Assembly: GCA_025464095.1 (NCBI GenBank) | Contig: JAODMF010000014.1 | Location: 1-64,000 of the forward strand | Direction: 5' to 3' | Origin: Glaciihabitans sp. | GTDB taxonomy: Bacteria > Actinomycetota > Actinomycetes > Actinomycetales > Microbacteriaceae | DNA: 64,000 bases | Position numbers and translations under genes: made by a program | The notes under the pieces: model-generated | Database searches by the model: none | What the model was told of the DNA's origin: nothing | Seen by the model: the letters and a program-made list of their open reading frames with translations, nothing else | Shown: one piece after another, positions 7,249-15,932 of the stretch | How positions within the stretch are numbered: the stretch's first letter is position 1 | Layout: each line of letters opens with the position of its first letter

Positions 7249-8793
7249 CTACTTCTTGTCGAAGACGTCCGCTTCCATGACGTCGTACCCCTCGGCCTGC
7301 GGGTCGCCGTGGAGGCCGCCGCTGAGCGCGTACTCCTCCTCGGGCGACAGCACGAGATTGTGGCGGCCGATCAGGGCGAACAGTGCTACCCCGACCACGA
7401 AGATGATGACGAAGGTCACGACGGCCGTGCCGAACGCCACATTGGTGAGGATGCCGAGGAACGCCGCGAAGGCGATCACCAGCGCCACCACGGCGCCGAC
7501 GACGCCGGTCGGGCTCTTGTATGGGCGTCTGGCGTTGGGGAACTTCCTGCGGAGCACGACGAACGACACCATCTGCATCATGTAGGAGATGACCGCCGCG
7601 AACACCGCGATGAGCAGAATTACGCCGCTCGCGGTCGAGGCGAGATCCTTGTTGGCCGAAGGGATGATCTGCAGCACGATGAACAGGATGATGTAGCCGA
7701 CCACCGCTCCGATGACCAGGGCTACCCACGGAGTCTGGTGCTTCCTGCCGGTGAGGGAGAGGAACTTGGGGTAGTAGCCCGCACGAGACAGCGAGTACAT
7801 GTTGCGCCCGTAGGCGAACATGATGCCCTGCAGCGACGCGAGGAGGCCGATAAGCGCCGCGATCGCGAGGATGGCCGCGACGTTGTCCGGGAGGAACGCG
7901 CGGAATCCGGCCAGCAGCGGCTCGTCGCCGTCGCCGGGCGACACGGTGATCGCCTTGGAGCCAGTGACCGCGGGGTTGAGGAACAGCACGACGAGCGCGA
8001 AGAACGCCAGAGTGATGACGCCCCACACGCTGGCTTTCGGGATGTCCCTGGCGGGATTGTTCGCCTCTTCCGCAGCGAGTGGCAGTTCCTCGATCCCGAG
8101 GAAGAACCAAATGGCGAACGGGAGCGAGAACAGGATGCCAATCGCCCCGAATGGCAGGAAGCTCGAGTTGCCGTCCTTTGGAGCGATGTCTGACAGCCGC
8201 GAGAAGTCGATCGCGCCGTTCACCATGGCGAGCACCGCGAACAGCAGGATGACGGCCATCGAGATGATGGCAACGATCAGGGCGAAGCGAAAGCCGATCG
8301 ATGCGCCCAGCGAGTTCAGCCCGACGAAGACGATGTAGAGGATGGCCCACCAGAGCGGTGCCGGCAGCGAGATTCCGGCCAGCGCGTGGAGTGCCGAATC
8401 TGCATACGAACCGGAGAACCAGACGATGACAGCGGTCGTCACCACGTATTCGATGGTCTCGGCGAGCCCGGTGACGAAACCGCCCCACGGCCCCATTGCC
8501 GCTCGGGAGAACGAGTACGCACCACCGGTGTGTGGCATCGCCGCCGACATCTCGCCGATAGAAAAGATCATGGTGAAGTACATGACGACGATCACGATGG
8601 TCGCGATCAGCAGCCCGCCCCAGCCGGTTGTCGCGAGGCCAACGTTCCAGCCGCTGAAGTCTCCCGAGATAACGGCCGCGATGCCGATGCCCCAGAGGCC
8701 CCAGAAGCCAGCGGTCCGCTTGAGGCTGCGTTTCTCGAAGTAGCCGGCGCCGGCTTTCGTATAGGTGACGCCCGAAGCAGTTTTCTCAGACAT
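7249..8793 (-). CDS. APC family amine/amino-acid permease (ethanolamine-permease-like)
   Basis: An inner-membrane transporter of 514 residues with about 12 transmembrane helices. It resembles the ethanolamine permease subgroup of the amino acid-polyamine-organocation family: an early ISGDFSGWN, then GEMSAAMPHTGGAYSFSRAAMGPWGGF and GLAETIEYV (cited in parts), and in helix 6 a FLGIEELPLAAEEANNP motif. The ATG at 8793 follows a clear ggagg site; frames upstream of it are not needed. It is divergent from the glutamine-synthetase-like gene 215 bp away, and the catabolic genes beyond fit uptake of a primary amine. Ethanolamine, putrescine or another amine remain possible. Confidence 0.9.
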   Translation of the reverse strand: MSEKTASGVTYTKAGAGYFEKRSLKRTAGFWGLWGIGIAAVISGDFSGWNVGLATTGWGGLLIATIVIVVMYFTMIFSIGEMSAAMPHTGGAYSFSRAAMGPWGGFVTGLAETIEYVVTTAVIVWFSGSYADSALHALAGISLPAPLWWAILYIVFVGLNSLGASIGFRFALIVAIISMAVILLFAVLAMVNGAIDFSRLSDIAPKDGNSSFLPFGAIGILFSLPFAIWFFLGIEELPLAAEEANNPARDIPKASVWGVITLAFFALVVLFLNPAVTGSKAITVSPGDGDEPLLAGFRAFLPDNVAAILAIAALIGLLASLQGIMFAYGRNMYSLSRAGYYPKFLSLTGRKHQTPWVALVIGAVVGYIILFIVLQIIPSANKDLASTASGVILLIAVFAAVISYMMQMVSFVVLRRKFPNARRPYKSPTGVVGAVVALVIAFAAFLGILTNVAFGTAVVTFVIIFVVGVALFALIGRHNLVLSPEEEYALSGGLHGDPQAEGYDVMEADVFDKK

Positions 8794-8888
8794 GGATTCC
8801 TCCATTGGTATGCGGCCGGGGATCACGCCGGCCGTCCGGGGTGTTGCCCGGGACCGCCCACGCTTATCGGAGAGCATGACGCCCTATT

Positions 8889-8904
8889 GGTAGCCCTGTC
8901 TACC
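8889..8904. promoter_or_regulatory. Candidate operator in the divergent promoter region
   Basis: The 215-bp space between the permease and the ligase gene contains the inverted repeat GGTAG-N6-CTACC (8889-8893 and 8900-8904). Its position between two divergent genes makes it a candidate site for the FadR-type regulator encoded at 13300-14028. This pairing is inference; FadR-family sites often contain TGGT/ACCA half-sites of this kind. Confidence 0.35.
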
Positions 8905-9008
8905 TTTGGATGTAAATACCTCGTTACAGAAGCACCGGACCCGTGGCATCCACTGTGGTGTAATGGTCGGGTCGACGGCAAAGCGCGATCGCGGGAACGA
9001 GGACTCCA

Positions 9009-10388
9009 ATGGCAGGGACGACGGCGCCGGTGCGCTCAGGAAACCTCACGATCGAGGAATTGACGGCTCTTGTCGCCGCCAAAGAGGTGGACACGGTCAT
9101 CATCGCATTCACCGACATGCAGGGACGACTGGTCGGCAAGCGCGCATCCGCTCGACTGTTCCTCGAAGAACTTGCCGAGCACGGGGCGGAATGTTGCAAC
9201 TACCTGCTCGCGGTCGACGTGGAGATGAACACCGTCGACGGCTACGCAATCTCGTCGTGGGACAAGGGATACGGCGACATGGCGATGATCCCCGATCTCG
9301 ACACCCTGCGAATCGTGCCGTGGCTGCCCGCAACCGCGATGGTGATCGCCGACATGACCTGGCTGGATGAGAAACCGGTGGTGCAGTCGCCGCGGGAGAT
9401 CCTGAAGACACAGATCTCGCGGCTGGCGGAGCGGGGACTGGTTCCGTTCGTCGGCACCGAACTCGAGTTCATCGTGTTCGACGACACCTATCGCTCGGCG
9501 TGGGCGAAGAAGTACGAGAGGCTCACTCCCGCCAGCGATTACAACATCGACTATGCGCTGCTGGCGTCCACGCGGATGGAGCCGTTGATGCGGGCGATCC
9601 GGAACGGGATGGATGCCGCCGGCATGTACTCGGAGGGAATCAAGGGCGAGTGCAACCTCGGCCAGCAGGAGATCGCCTTCCGCTATGCCCACGCGCTCGC
9701 CACGTGCGACAACCACTCGATCTACAAGAACGGCGCGAAGGAGATCGCGGACCAGCACGGCAAGTCGCTGACCTTCATGGCGAAGTTCAATGAGCGTGAG
9801 GGCAATAGTTGCCACATTCACCTCAGCGTGCGTGGAACGGATGGCGCGGCCGTCATGGCGGGCGAGGAGCCGTACGGGTTCTCCCGGCTCATGGAGCACT
9901 GGATCGCCGGCCAACTGAAGACCATGCGCGAGTTCGCACTCTTCTTCGCTCCCAACATCAACTCCTACAAGCGCTACGTCGAGGGCAGCTTCGCGCCGAC
10001 CGCGGTGGCCTGGGGCGTCGACAACCGCACCTGCGCACTGCGCGTGGTCGGCCACGGGCAGAGCCTGCGCGTCGAGAACCGGGTGCCCGGCGGCGACGTC
10101 AACCAGTACCTCGCGGTTGCAGCCCTCATTGCGGGCGGCCTGTATGGCATCGAACACGAGCTGGAGCTGGAGCCGATTTTCGAGGGGAACGCCTACGGTT
10201 CCGCCGCACCACGGGTGCCCGCGTCGTTGCGGGAGGCGGCAGCCCTGTTCGGCGAATCCGCCATCGCGCGCGAGGCCTTCGGAGCGGATGTCGTGCAGCA
10301 CTACCTGAACAACGCGCGCATCGAGCAGCAGGCGTACGACTCCGTCATCACCGATTGGGAGCGGGTCCGTGGCTTCGAACGGTTCTAG
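9009..10388 (+). CDS. Glutamine synthetase-like gamma-glutamyl-amine ligase
   Basis: A 459-residue enzyme of the glutamine synthetase fold, with a beta-grasp N-terminal domain (about residues 15-115) and the catalytic domain after it. Clear motifs are GTELEFIVFD at 149-158, NSCHIHLSV near 266, the FAPNINSYKRY ATP/metal block, and NRVPGGDVNQYL near 357. In this genomic setting it is unlikely to be the housekeeping enzyme: it is shorter than GSI-beta, and the adenylylation-site tyrosine region is not evident. It lies in front of a gamma-glutamyl hydrolase and an aldehyde dehydrogenase, the arrangement of PuuA- or GlnA3/GlnA4-type ligases that attach glutamate to polyamines or ethanolamine. A gagga site precedes the ATG. 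Confidence 0.88.
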   Translation: MAGTTAPVRSGNLTIEELTALVAAKEVDTVIIAFTDMQGRLVGKRASARLFLEELAEHGAECCNYLLAVDVEMNTVDGYAISSWDKGYGDMAMIPDLDTLRIVPWLPATAMVIADMTWLDEKPVVQSPREILKTQISRLAERGLVPFVGTELEFIVFDDTYRSAWAKKYERLTPASDYNIDYALLASTRMEPLMRAIRNGMDAAGMYSEGIKGECNLGQQEIAFRYAHALATCDNHSIYKNGAKEIADQHGKSLTFMAKFNEREGNSCHIHLSVRGTDGAAVMAGEEPYGFSRLMEHWIAGQLKTMREFALFFAPNINSYKRYVEGSFAPTAVAWGVDNRTCALRVVGHGQSLRVENRVPGGDVNQYLAVAALIAGGLYGIEHELELEPIFEGNAYGSAAPRVPASLREAAALFGESAIAREAFGADVVQHYLNNARIEQQAYDSVITDWERVRGFERF

Positions 10389-11109
10389 CGTCATCATCGG
10401 CCTCACGACCTACCTCGAGCAGGCCCAGACGGGTGTGTGGGATGTTCCGGCGTCCTTCCTGCCGAAGGCCTACTTTGACGCGGTCAACAGGGCCGGCGGT
10501 ATCGCCGTGCTCCTGCCGCCGCAGCCGGTGGACGAGGACATCGCCGCCCGCGTCCTGGACGGTCTCGACGGGCTCATTATTACCGGCGGCAAGGATGTCG
10601 ATCCGTCGCGCTATGGACAGGCTGCGCATCCAACCACCGACCTCCCGCGCCGTGACCGCGACGCGTGGGAAGACGCGCTTCTCCTCGCGGCGATCCGGCG
10701 CGAGCTGCCCTTTCTCGGCATCTGTCGGGGCGCGCAGGTGCTCAATGTTGCACTGGGGGGAACATTGATCCAACACCTGCCGGAGGTCATCGGCAGCACT
10801 CGCTACAACCTCGGCGAGGGCAACTTCAACGAGGTGGATGTCTCGGTCGAGCCGGGAACGGAACTGGCAGGGCTCATCGGCGCCGGCCTGACCGCCAAGG
10901 TCTACCACCACCAGGCGATCGACCGCGTGGCCGACAGGCTGCGGGTCACCGCGCGCGCGGACGACGGAGTCATCCAGGCGGTCGAACTCGACAGCGTGCC
11001 GTTCGGCGTCGCCGTGCAATGGCATCCCGAGGAGTCGCAGGACGACGTGCGACTGTTCGCCGGGCTCGTCGAGGCGGCACGTGCCTATCGCGAGGATCAC
11101 CATGTCTAG
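10369..11109 (+). CDS. Gamma-glutamyl hydrolase (PuuD-like class I amidotransferase)
   Basis: A 246-residue enzyme of the peptidase C26 / class I glutamine amidotransferase family. The nucleophile elbow LGICRGAQVLN places Cys119, and the His-Glu pair lies in QWHPEES (His219, Glu221), so the triad is intact. PuuD hydrolyses gamma-glutamyl-GABA to glutamate and GABA; here it would release glutamate from the gamma-glutamylated product of the pathway. It starts with GTG inside the 3' end of the ligase gene (20-bp overlap) and its own end overlaps the next gene by 8 bp, so the three are translationally coupled. Confidence 0.9.
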   Translation: MASNGSSVIIGLTTYLEQAQTGVWDVPASFLPKAYFDAVNRAGGIAVLLPPQPVDEDIAARVLDGLDGLIITGGKDVDPSRYGQAAHPTTDLPRRDRDAWEDALLLAAIRRELPFLGICRGAQVLNVALGGTLIQHLPEVIGSTRYNLGEGNFNEVDVSVEPGTELAGLIGAGLTAKVYHHQAIDRVADRLRVTARADDGVIQAVELDSVPFGVAVQWHPEESQDDVRLFAGLVEAARAYREDHHV

Positions 11110-12463
11110 CGTCACCCTCATCAACCCGGCAGACGAAAGCATCCTGCGCACCATCGAACACACGACGGTGGAGGGAGTGGACGACGCGGTCGCCCGCGCC
11201 GTGACCGCACAGCGGGCGTGGTCCCGTCTCGCGCCGGTCGAACGTGCCGCCGGGCTGCGCCGGTTTGCGGCAGCGGTGGACCTGGCGGTCGAAGAACTCG
11301 CGTGGCTCGAGGTGCGCAACTCCGGGCATCCGATCACCCAGGCGCGGTGGGAGGCCGGACACGTTCGCGACGTGCTGACCTACTACTCCGCCGCGCCGGA
11401 GCGGATGATGGGCAGGCAGATCCCGGTGGCCGGCGGTCTCGATGTGACGTTCCTCGAGCCGCTCGGCGTCGTTGGCATCATCGTGCCGTGGAACTTTCCC
11501 ATGACAATCGCCGCCTGGGGCTTTGCCCCGGCGCTCGCCGCGGGCAACGCCGTGCTGCTCAAGCCGGCGGAGTGGACGCCGCTCACCGCGATCCGCCTCG
11601 GCGAGCTGGCGGTCGAGTCCGGGCTTCCGGAGGGACTGTTCCAGGTACTCCCGGGCAAGGGAACAGTCGTCGGCGAGCGGTTCGTGACCAACGAGCAGGT
11701 GCGCAAGGTCGTCTTCACCGGTTCGACGACCGTCGGCAAGCGGGTCATGGCAGGATGCGCGGAGCAGGTCAAGGCAGTGACACTCGAGCTCGGCGGCAAG
11801 AGCGCGAACGTCATCTTCGCTGACTCGGACCTCGAGAAGGCCGCGGCCACGGCACCGTACGCGGTGTTCGAGAACGCCGGGCAGGACTGCTGCGCTCGCA
11901 GCCGCATCCTGGTCGAGCGGAGCGTTTTCGACAGGTTTCTCGAACTGCTCGAACCGGCCGTCAAGGGCGTCAAGGTCGGGCTCCCCGGCGACAACGCCAC
12001 CGAGATGGGCCCGCTCGTCGCGAAAGCGCATTTCGACAGGGTGTCGTCTTACGTGCCCGACGACTCGCAGGTCGCCTTCCGCGGGAGCGCGCCGGAGGGC
12101 CCCGGGTTCTGGTTTGCCCCAACGGTGCTGCTGCCGGCATCTCGAACCGACCGCGTGGCCGTCGACGAGATCTTCGGGCCGGTTGTCTCGGTGCTGCCAT
12201 TCGACGACGAAGCCGATGCGATCGCCCTGGCCAACGACAGCATCTACGGGCTCTCCGGCTCCATCTGGACGCGTGACATCGGCCGGGCGATCCGCGTTGC
12301 GCGCGGTGTCGAAAGCGGGAACCTCTCCGTGAACTCGCACTCGTCGGTGCGCTACTCCACGCCCTTCGGCGGGTTCAAGCAGAGTGGGCTCGGCCGTGAA
12401 CTCGGTCCGGATGCGGCTGCCGCGTTCACCGAGACGAAAAACGTCTTCATCAGTACCGACTAG
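11102..12463 (+). CDS. Aldehyde dehydrogenase (NAD(P)+-dependent)
   Basis: A 453-residue aldehyde dehydrogenase. The Rossmann part has VPWNFPM and GNAVLLKPAEWTP; FTGSTTVGKRV marks the nucleotide site. The general base is in LELGGKS (Glu229) and the catalytic cysteine in NAGQDCCARS (Cys263). In the cluster it would oxidise the aldehyde left after removal of an amino group, as PuuC does with gamma-glutamyl-aminobutyraldehyde. The ATG at 11102 has a gaggat site and overlaps the hydrolase by 8 bp. No dedicated amine oxidase or transaminase is visible next to it, so the oxidative deamination step must be encoded elsewhere or not needed for the real substrate. Confidence 0.93.
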   Translation: MSSVTLINPADESILRTIEHTTVEGVDDAVARAVTAQRAWSRLAPVERAAGLRRFAAAVDLAVEELAWLEVRNSGHPITQARWEAGHVRDVLTYYSAAPERMMGRQIPVAGGLDVTFLEPLGVVGIIVPWNFPMTIAAWGFAPALAAGNAVLLKPAEWTPLTAIRLGELAVESGLPEGLFQVLPGKGTVVGERFVTNEQVRKVVFTGSTTVGKRVMAGCAEQVKAVTLELGGKSANVIFADSDLEKAAATAPYAVFENAGQDCCARSRILVERSVFDRFLELLEPAVKGVKVGLPGDNATEMGPLVAKAHFDRVSSYVPDDSQVAFRGSAPEGPGFWFAPTVLLPASRTDRVAVDEIFGPVVSVLPFDDEADAIALANDSIYGLSGSIWTRDIGRAIRVARGVESGNLSVNSHSSVRYSTPFGGFKQSGLGRELGPDAAAAFTETKNVFISTD

Positions 12464-12503
12464 CAGCGCCGGTGATCTCGATCACTGATAACAAGGAGCA
12501 AGC

Positions 12504-13292
12504 ATGACAATCGCGAAGATCGACCTGACCCAGCGCCTCGCGGGCAAGGTCGCCGTGATCACCGGCGGAGCCAGCGGCATCGGCCTCGCCACGGCGAAGC
12601 GGTTCGCGGCGGAGGGCGCCACGGTAGTGATCGGCGATTTCAATGCCGAGGCCGGCGAGGCTGCCGCGGCCCTCGTTGGTGGCCTGTTCATCCAAGTGGA
12701 TGTCACGGACGAGGCCCAGGTGAACCACCTGTTCGACCACGCGGCCCGGACCTACGGGTCCGTGGACATTGCTTTCAACAACGCTGGAATCTCGCCGCCC
12801 GACGACGATTCCATCGAGACGACCGAGCTTCCCGCCTGGGACCGCGTGCAGGACGTGAACCTCAAATCGGTTTACCTCTGCTCGCGAGCGGCGCTGCGGC
12901 ACATGGTTGCGCAACAGTCCGGGTCGATCATCAACACGGCATCCTTTGTCGCGGTCATGGGGTCGGCCACCAGCCAGATCTCGTACACCGCGTCGAAGGG
13001 TGGGGTGTTGGCGATGACGCGGGAACTGGGCGTGCAGTTCGCGCGGCAGGGCATCCGCGTCAACGCCCTGTGCCCGGGGCCGGTGAACACGCCGCTGCTG
13101 CAGGAACTCTTCGCGAAGGATCCCGAGCGTGCCGAACGACGGCTCGTGCACATCCCCAAGGGCCGCTTCGCCGAGCCCGAAGAATTGGCGGCAGCCGTCG
13201 CGTTTCTCGCCAGCGATGACGCCAGCTTCATCACGGCATCCAGTTTTCTGGTCGACGGCGGCATCAGCTCGGCGTATGTGACCCCGCTGTGA
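12504..13292 (+). CDS. SDR family oxidoreductase
   Basis: A 262-residue short-chain dehydrogenase/reductase. The cofactor motif TGGASGIG is at residues 20-27, followed by an acidic GDF at the end of strand 2 that favours NAD(H). The NNAGIS motif, the catalytic YTASK pair (Tyr161, Lys165) and the PGPVNTP segment are all present. It is 40 bp downstream of the aldehyde dehydrogenase with an aaggag ribosome site and belongs to the same operon. It may interconvert an alcohol and aldehyde or keto intermediate in the amine pathway, but the family is too broad to name a substrate. Confidence 0.9.
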   Translation: MTIAKIDLTQRLAGKVAVITGGASGIGLATAKRFAAEGATVVIGDFNAEAGEAAAALVGGLFIQVDVTDEAQVNHLFDHAARTYGSVDIAFNNAGISPPDDDSIETTELPAWDRVQDVNLKSVYLCSRAALRHMVAQQSGSIINTASFVAVMGSATSQISYTASKGGVLAMTRELGVQFARQGIRVNALCPGPVNTPLLQELFAKDPERAERRLVHIPKGRFAEPEELAAAVAFLASDDASFITASSFLVDGGISSAYVTPL

Positions 13293-13299
13293 TGCGCAC

Positions 13300-14028
13300 A
13301 TGAGCGACGCAGCCCAGACCTACCAGAGCCTGATCGACGAGGCGCTGTTCCGCCCGGTGCGCAGTGGGAATGCGTTCGAAGACACTGTTGCCCGCCTGCT
13401 GCAGACGATTCGACTGGGCATCGTGGCGCCGGGGGAGGCGCTGCCGGCGGAGCGCGAACTCGCGACGCGCTTCTCGGTGAGCCGGGACACGGTGCGGGAG
13501 GCGATCCGAGAGCTGGCGGATGCCGGATACCTCGTCAGCCGTCGTGGTCGGTATGGCGGCACCTTCGTCACCGACACGCTGCCCGTCGCATCCGGAAGCA
13601 TCCACCCGCTGGAGCCGGGAGAGATCGAGGATGTGCTCGGGCTGCGTGAAATCCTCGAGCTCGGCGCCGCCCGGGCGGCCGCCGCCCGCACCCTCAGTGC
13701 TGCCGAACGGGACCTGCTGTGGACGCGCCTGCAGGAGACCGGGGCTGCCGCGGAGGCGGACTACCGGCGCCTCGATTCACGGCTGCACCTGACGCTCGCC
13801 GAACTGGTGGGAACGCCGTCGCTCGTGTCGCTCATCGCGGACAACCGCACGCGCGTCAACGAGCTGCTCGACCGTATCCCGCTGCTGCGGCCCAACATCG
13901 AGCACTCCAACCGGCAGCACGAAGCAATCGTCGTCGCCATTCTGACCGGCGATGCGGATCGCGCCGCCGCCGCGATGGGCGAGCACCTCGAAGGCTCGGC
14001 CGCGCTGCTGCGCGGCTTTCTGGCCTGA
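13300..14028 (+). CDS. FadR/GntR-family transcriptional regulator
   Basis: A 242-residue repressor-type regulator. The N-terminal winged helix runs over about residues 25-95, with LPAERELATRFSVSRDTVREAI and the wing RRGRYGGTFV. The C-terminal part from about residue 105 is the helical FCD ligand-binding domain typical of FadR-type GntR proteins (EVLGLREILELGAARAAA, then DSRLHLTLAEL with its metal-ligand His). It is the last gene of the amine operon, only 8 bp after the SDR gene, and is the obvious candidate to control both directions of the cluster in response to a pathway compound. Confidence 0.92.
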   Translation: MSDAAQTYQSLIDEALFRPVRSGNAFEDTVARLLQTIRLGIVAPGEALPAERELATRFSVSRDTVREAIRELADAGYLVSRRGRYGGTFVTDTLPVASGSIHPLEPGEIEDVLGLREILELGAARAAAARTLSAAERDLLWTRLQETGAAAEADYRRLDSRLHLTLAELVGTPSLVSLIADNRTRVNELLDRIPLLRPNIEHSNRQHEAIVVAILTGDADRAAAAMGEHLEGSAALLRGFLA

Positions 14029-14044
14029 CGCCTCTAAGGGTTCG

Positions 14045-14377
14045 CTAGACCACGGGAGGGGTCGGCGGCGTTCGCGGGGTGCGGGGCTTCGTTGCGGGCG
14101 CGGTCGTGGGCTGCGCCGAGGCGGGCATGGCCGTCGGTACCGTAGCGGTCGCGGTGGACGTCGGCGTGGCAGTGCTGCGTGACACCGGTGCAGCCGGCTT
14201 GGCCGGTCCGTTCTTGTCGAGGTAAACCTGTGCCGCCTTGGTGCCGATCCAGAGGAAGCGGACGAGCAGGGCGACCAGAGCCACGAAGATGACGAGCATG
14301 ACGAGTGCGAAGAGTCCGTATACGACGGCGCCGATTGCGTGGGTGATGCCGCCCCAGCCCATTCCCGGTTCGAACAT
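14045..14377 (-). CDS. Small membrane protein with Pro/Thr-rich tail
   Basis: A 110-residue protein with one long hydrophobic region (about residues 13-45, GAVVYGLFALVMLVIFVALVALLV) and then a short basic linker. The last 40 residues are rich in Pro, Thr, Ala and Ser (TPTSTATATVPTAMPAS), typical of a flexible exposed tail. Function unknown. It is 5 bp after a second small membrane protein gene, so the two form an operon. The gene ends 16 bp from the convergent FadR-type regulator. Confidence 0.6.
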   Translation of the reverse strand: MFEPGMGWGGITHAIGAVVYGLFALVMLVIFVALVALLVRFLWIGTKAAQVYLDKNGPAKPAAPVSRSTATPTSTATATVPTAMPASAQPTTAPATKPRTPRTPPTPPVV

Positions 14378-14382
14378 GATGG

Positions 14383-14574
14383 TTACTCCTCCAGCTCGTT
14401 GGCCGCTTGTGCGTCCTTGATGATCGTTCCGACTGCGATGGCAAGAGTTGCTCCCCAGCTCACCCAGAGAAGCACCGTGCGCCAGTCACGAGGACCGCTG
14501 CGCGTTGCGGACAGGGCACCGATGCCGCTGAAGATGGAGCTGATGATGCTGCCGTTGAAAATGAACTTCCGCAC
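14383..14574 (-). CDS. Small membrane protein
   Basis: A 63-residue protein with one to two short hydrophobic stretches (IISSIFSGIGAL and TVLLWVSWGATLAIAVGTII). It has a basic start (MRKF) and an acidic end (NELEE). Upstream on the minus strand, gaaagg is a good ribosome site. No family recognised. It is the first gene of a two-gene unit with the Pro/Thr-tailed membrane protein 5 bp downstream. Confidence 0.6.
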   Translation of the reverse strand: MRKFIFNGSIISSIFSGIGALSATRSGPRDWRTVLLWVSWGATLAIAVGTIIKDAQAANELEE

Positions 14575-14739
14575 GTCACACCTTTCGGATCAGTCGTTTC
14601 AACGCTACCGCGCGTGGTGACACAGCGCGAATGGGACGGCGGGGCCTTGTGCGCGGTGCTCGCGGACCGATAGGCCGGACACAGCCAGGCGCCGGATGGC
14701 TACAGCCGCCTACTGCCGGCTCCGTCTGGCTACGGCCAG

Positions 14740-15186
14740 CTAGGGCTGCTGCAGGCTCGCGACCGCCTTCTCGACCCTGCGCAGGCGTGTCTCGTCCGTC
14801 TTCGCCTCGTTGATCGGGTCGATGTGCGCGCGCTGTCGTGAGTAGGAGAGCGCAGTGAAGACCTCGAGAACGCCGGCGGACCTGAGGGCGGCGGCCAGGT
14901 CATCCGGAATCTCCATGGAGCGCGGGGCGGTGTCGAGCTCGAGAGTGGCCTCGACAACGTCACCGGCCTTCAGGCCGGTGGCTTCGCGGTTGGCGGCGCT
15001 GAACCCCATGATGAACGAGCCGTTGCGCGTCGCAATCCTGCCGCGATAGCTGAAGCCCGGAATGGAGACCACTACGGCCGGCGCGCGACCACCCCCGAGC
15101 GCCTCGACGGCACTGTCCGGAATCGGCAGGCCGGTCGCCTGCATCCCCTCCGCCTGGGTCAGGGTCGTGGTGAAGGTCACGCTCAT
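14740..15186 (-). CDS. DUF1905/YdeI family protein
   Basis: A 148-residue cytoplasmic protein. The N-terminal part (about residues 1-85, FTTTLTQAEGMQATGLPIPDSAVEAL then VVVSIPGFSYRGRIA and GFSAANREATGLKAGDVVEATLELD) is the beta-barrel DUF1905 domain. The C-terminal PDDLAAALRSAG and YSRQRAHIDPINEAKTDETRLRRVEKAV form the YdeI/OmpD-associated helical domain. Both domains in this order are common in actinobacteria, with no established function. The ATG at 15186 is chosen because the domain begins there; the open frame upstream is Arg/Ser-rich and antisense to pdxH. Confidence 0.85.
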   Translation of the reverse strand: MSVTFTTTLTQAEGMQATGLPIPDSAVEALGGGRAPAVVVSIPGFSYRGRIATRNGSFIMGFSAANREATGLKAGDVVEATLELDTAPRSMEIPDDLAAALRSAGVLEVFTALSYSRQRAHIDPINEAKTDETRLRRVEKAVASLQQP

Positions 15187-15214
15187 GAATCGAGCGTAGA
15201 CCTCGGATGCGGGC

Positions 15215-15856
15215 CTAGGGCTGAAGCCGACGGGGGACCCAGCCGCCGGTCTCCCGCGTGTAGAGCAGGCGGCGGTGGAGCCGGTTGGCGCGGCCGTGCC
15301 AGAACTCGATAGTGGCCGGCACGACGCGGAATGCGCCCCAGTCCGCGGGCCGAGGGATGACGCCGGGTGACTCGAGAAGAACGCGAGCCGCCTCCGCGAG
15401 CGCCGCTTCGCTCTCGAGCTCCTCGCCCTCGCTGCTCGCCACGACCGTTGCCTGCGCTTCCCGCGACCGGTCACGCCACAGTTGATCGTCGACGTCGGCA
15501 GCGAATCGGTGCGCCTCCCCGGTGACCGTGATTTGCTGCATCGTCTCGCGCCAGTAGAAAGTCAGGGCCGCCGAGGGGTTGGCCGCGAGCTGCCGCGCCT
15601 TGCGACTGGTGAGAGCGGTGGTGAAGACGAACCCGGCGATATCCACTTCTTTCACGAGCACCGTTCGCGCGCTGACCGCGCCGGTGGGGCTCGCCGTTGA
15701 CAGCACCGCGCTGTGCAGTTCGAGCACGCCACGCTGGCCCGCACGCTCGATCCACTCGCGCACGAGATCGAGCGGATTCGCGGGCGGCGCGTCGAATTCG
15801 GGGAGTTCGATCGACTCGTCACCGGTCAGGGAATCGGGCACGGGGCATCCTTCCAT
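15215..15856 (-). CDS. pdxH: Pyridoxamine 5'-phosphate oxidase
   Basis: A 213-residue FMN enzyme that oxidises pyridoxamine or pyridoxine phosphate to pyridoxal phosphate in vitamin B6 salvage. Family blocks are in order: PSARTVLVKEVD-like (here SARTVLVKEVD), the FMN-binding FTTALTSRKARQLAANP, FYWRETMQQITVTGEA, the PADWGAFRVVP segment and the C-terminal EFWHGRANRLHRRLLYTR, which carries the PLP-contacting R-x-H residues. Its length is typical. It is read divergently from the anion permease and sits 29 bp upstream of the DUF1905 gene, possibly as one transcript. Confidence 0.93.
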   Translation of the reverse strand: MEGCPVPDSLTGDESIELPEFDAPPANPLDLVREWIERAGQRGVLELHSAVLSTASPTGAVSARTVLVKEVDIAGFVFTTALTSRKARQLAANPSAALTFYWRETMQQITVTGEAHRFAADVDDQLWRDRSREAQATVVASSEGEELESEAALAEAARVLLESPGVIPRPADWGAFRVVPATIEFWHGRANRLHRRLLYTRETGGWVPRRLQP

Positions 15857-15932
15857 TCTGACCTCAGGCTATCGGCGCACCCCGGTAGCCTGAGAGCACG
15901 CCGCCTGAGAGACACCGAGACCCGAGGAGACC

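Noticed and set aside
6866-8488. Very long frame antisense-phase to the permease
   Set aside because: Arg/His-rich translation; it is the other phase of the same strand as the clear APC permease gene at 7249-8793.
9036-10406. Long antisense frame opposite the glutamine-synthetase-like gene
   Set aside because: High-GC shadow; the + strand has all enzyme motifs.
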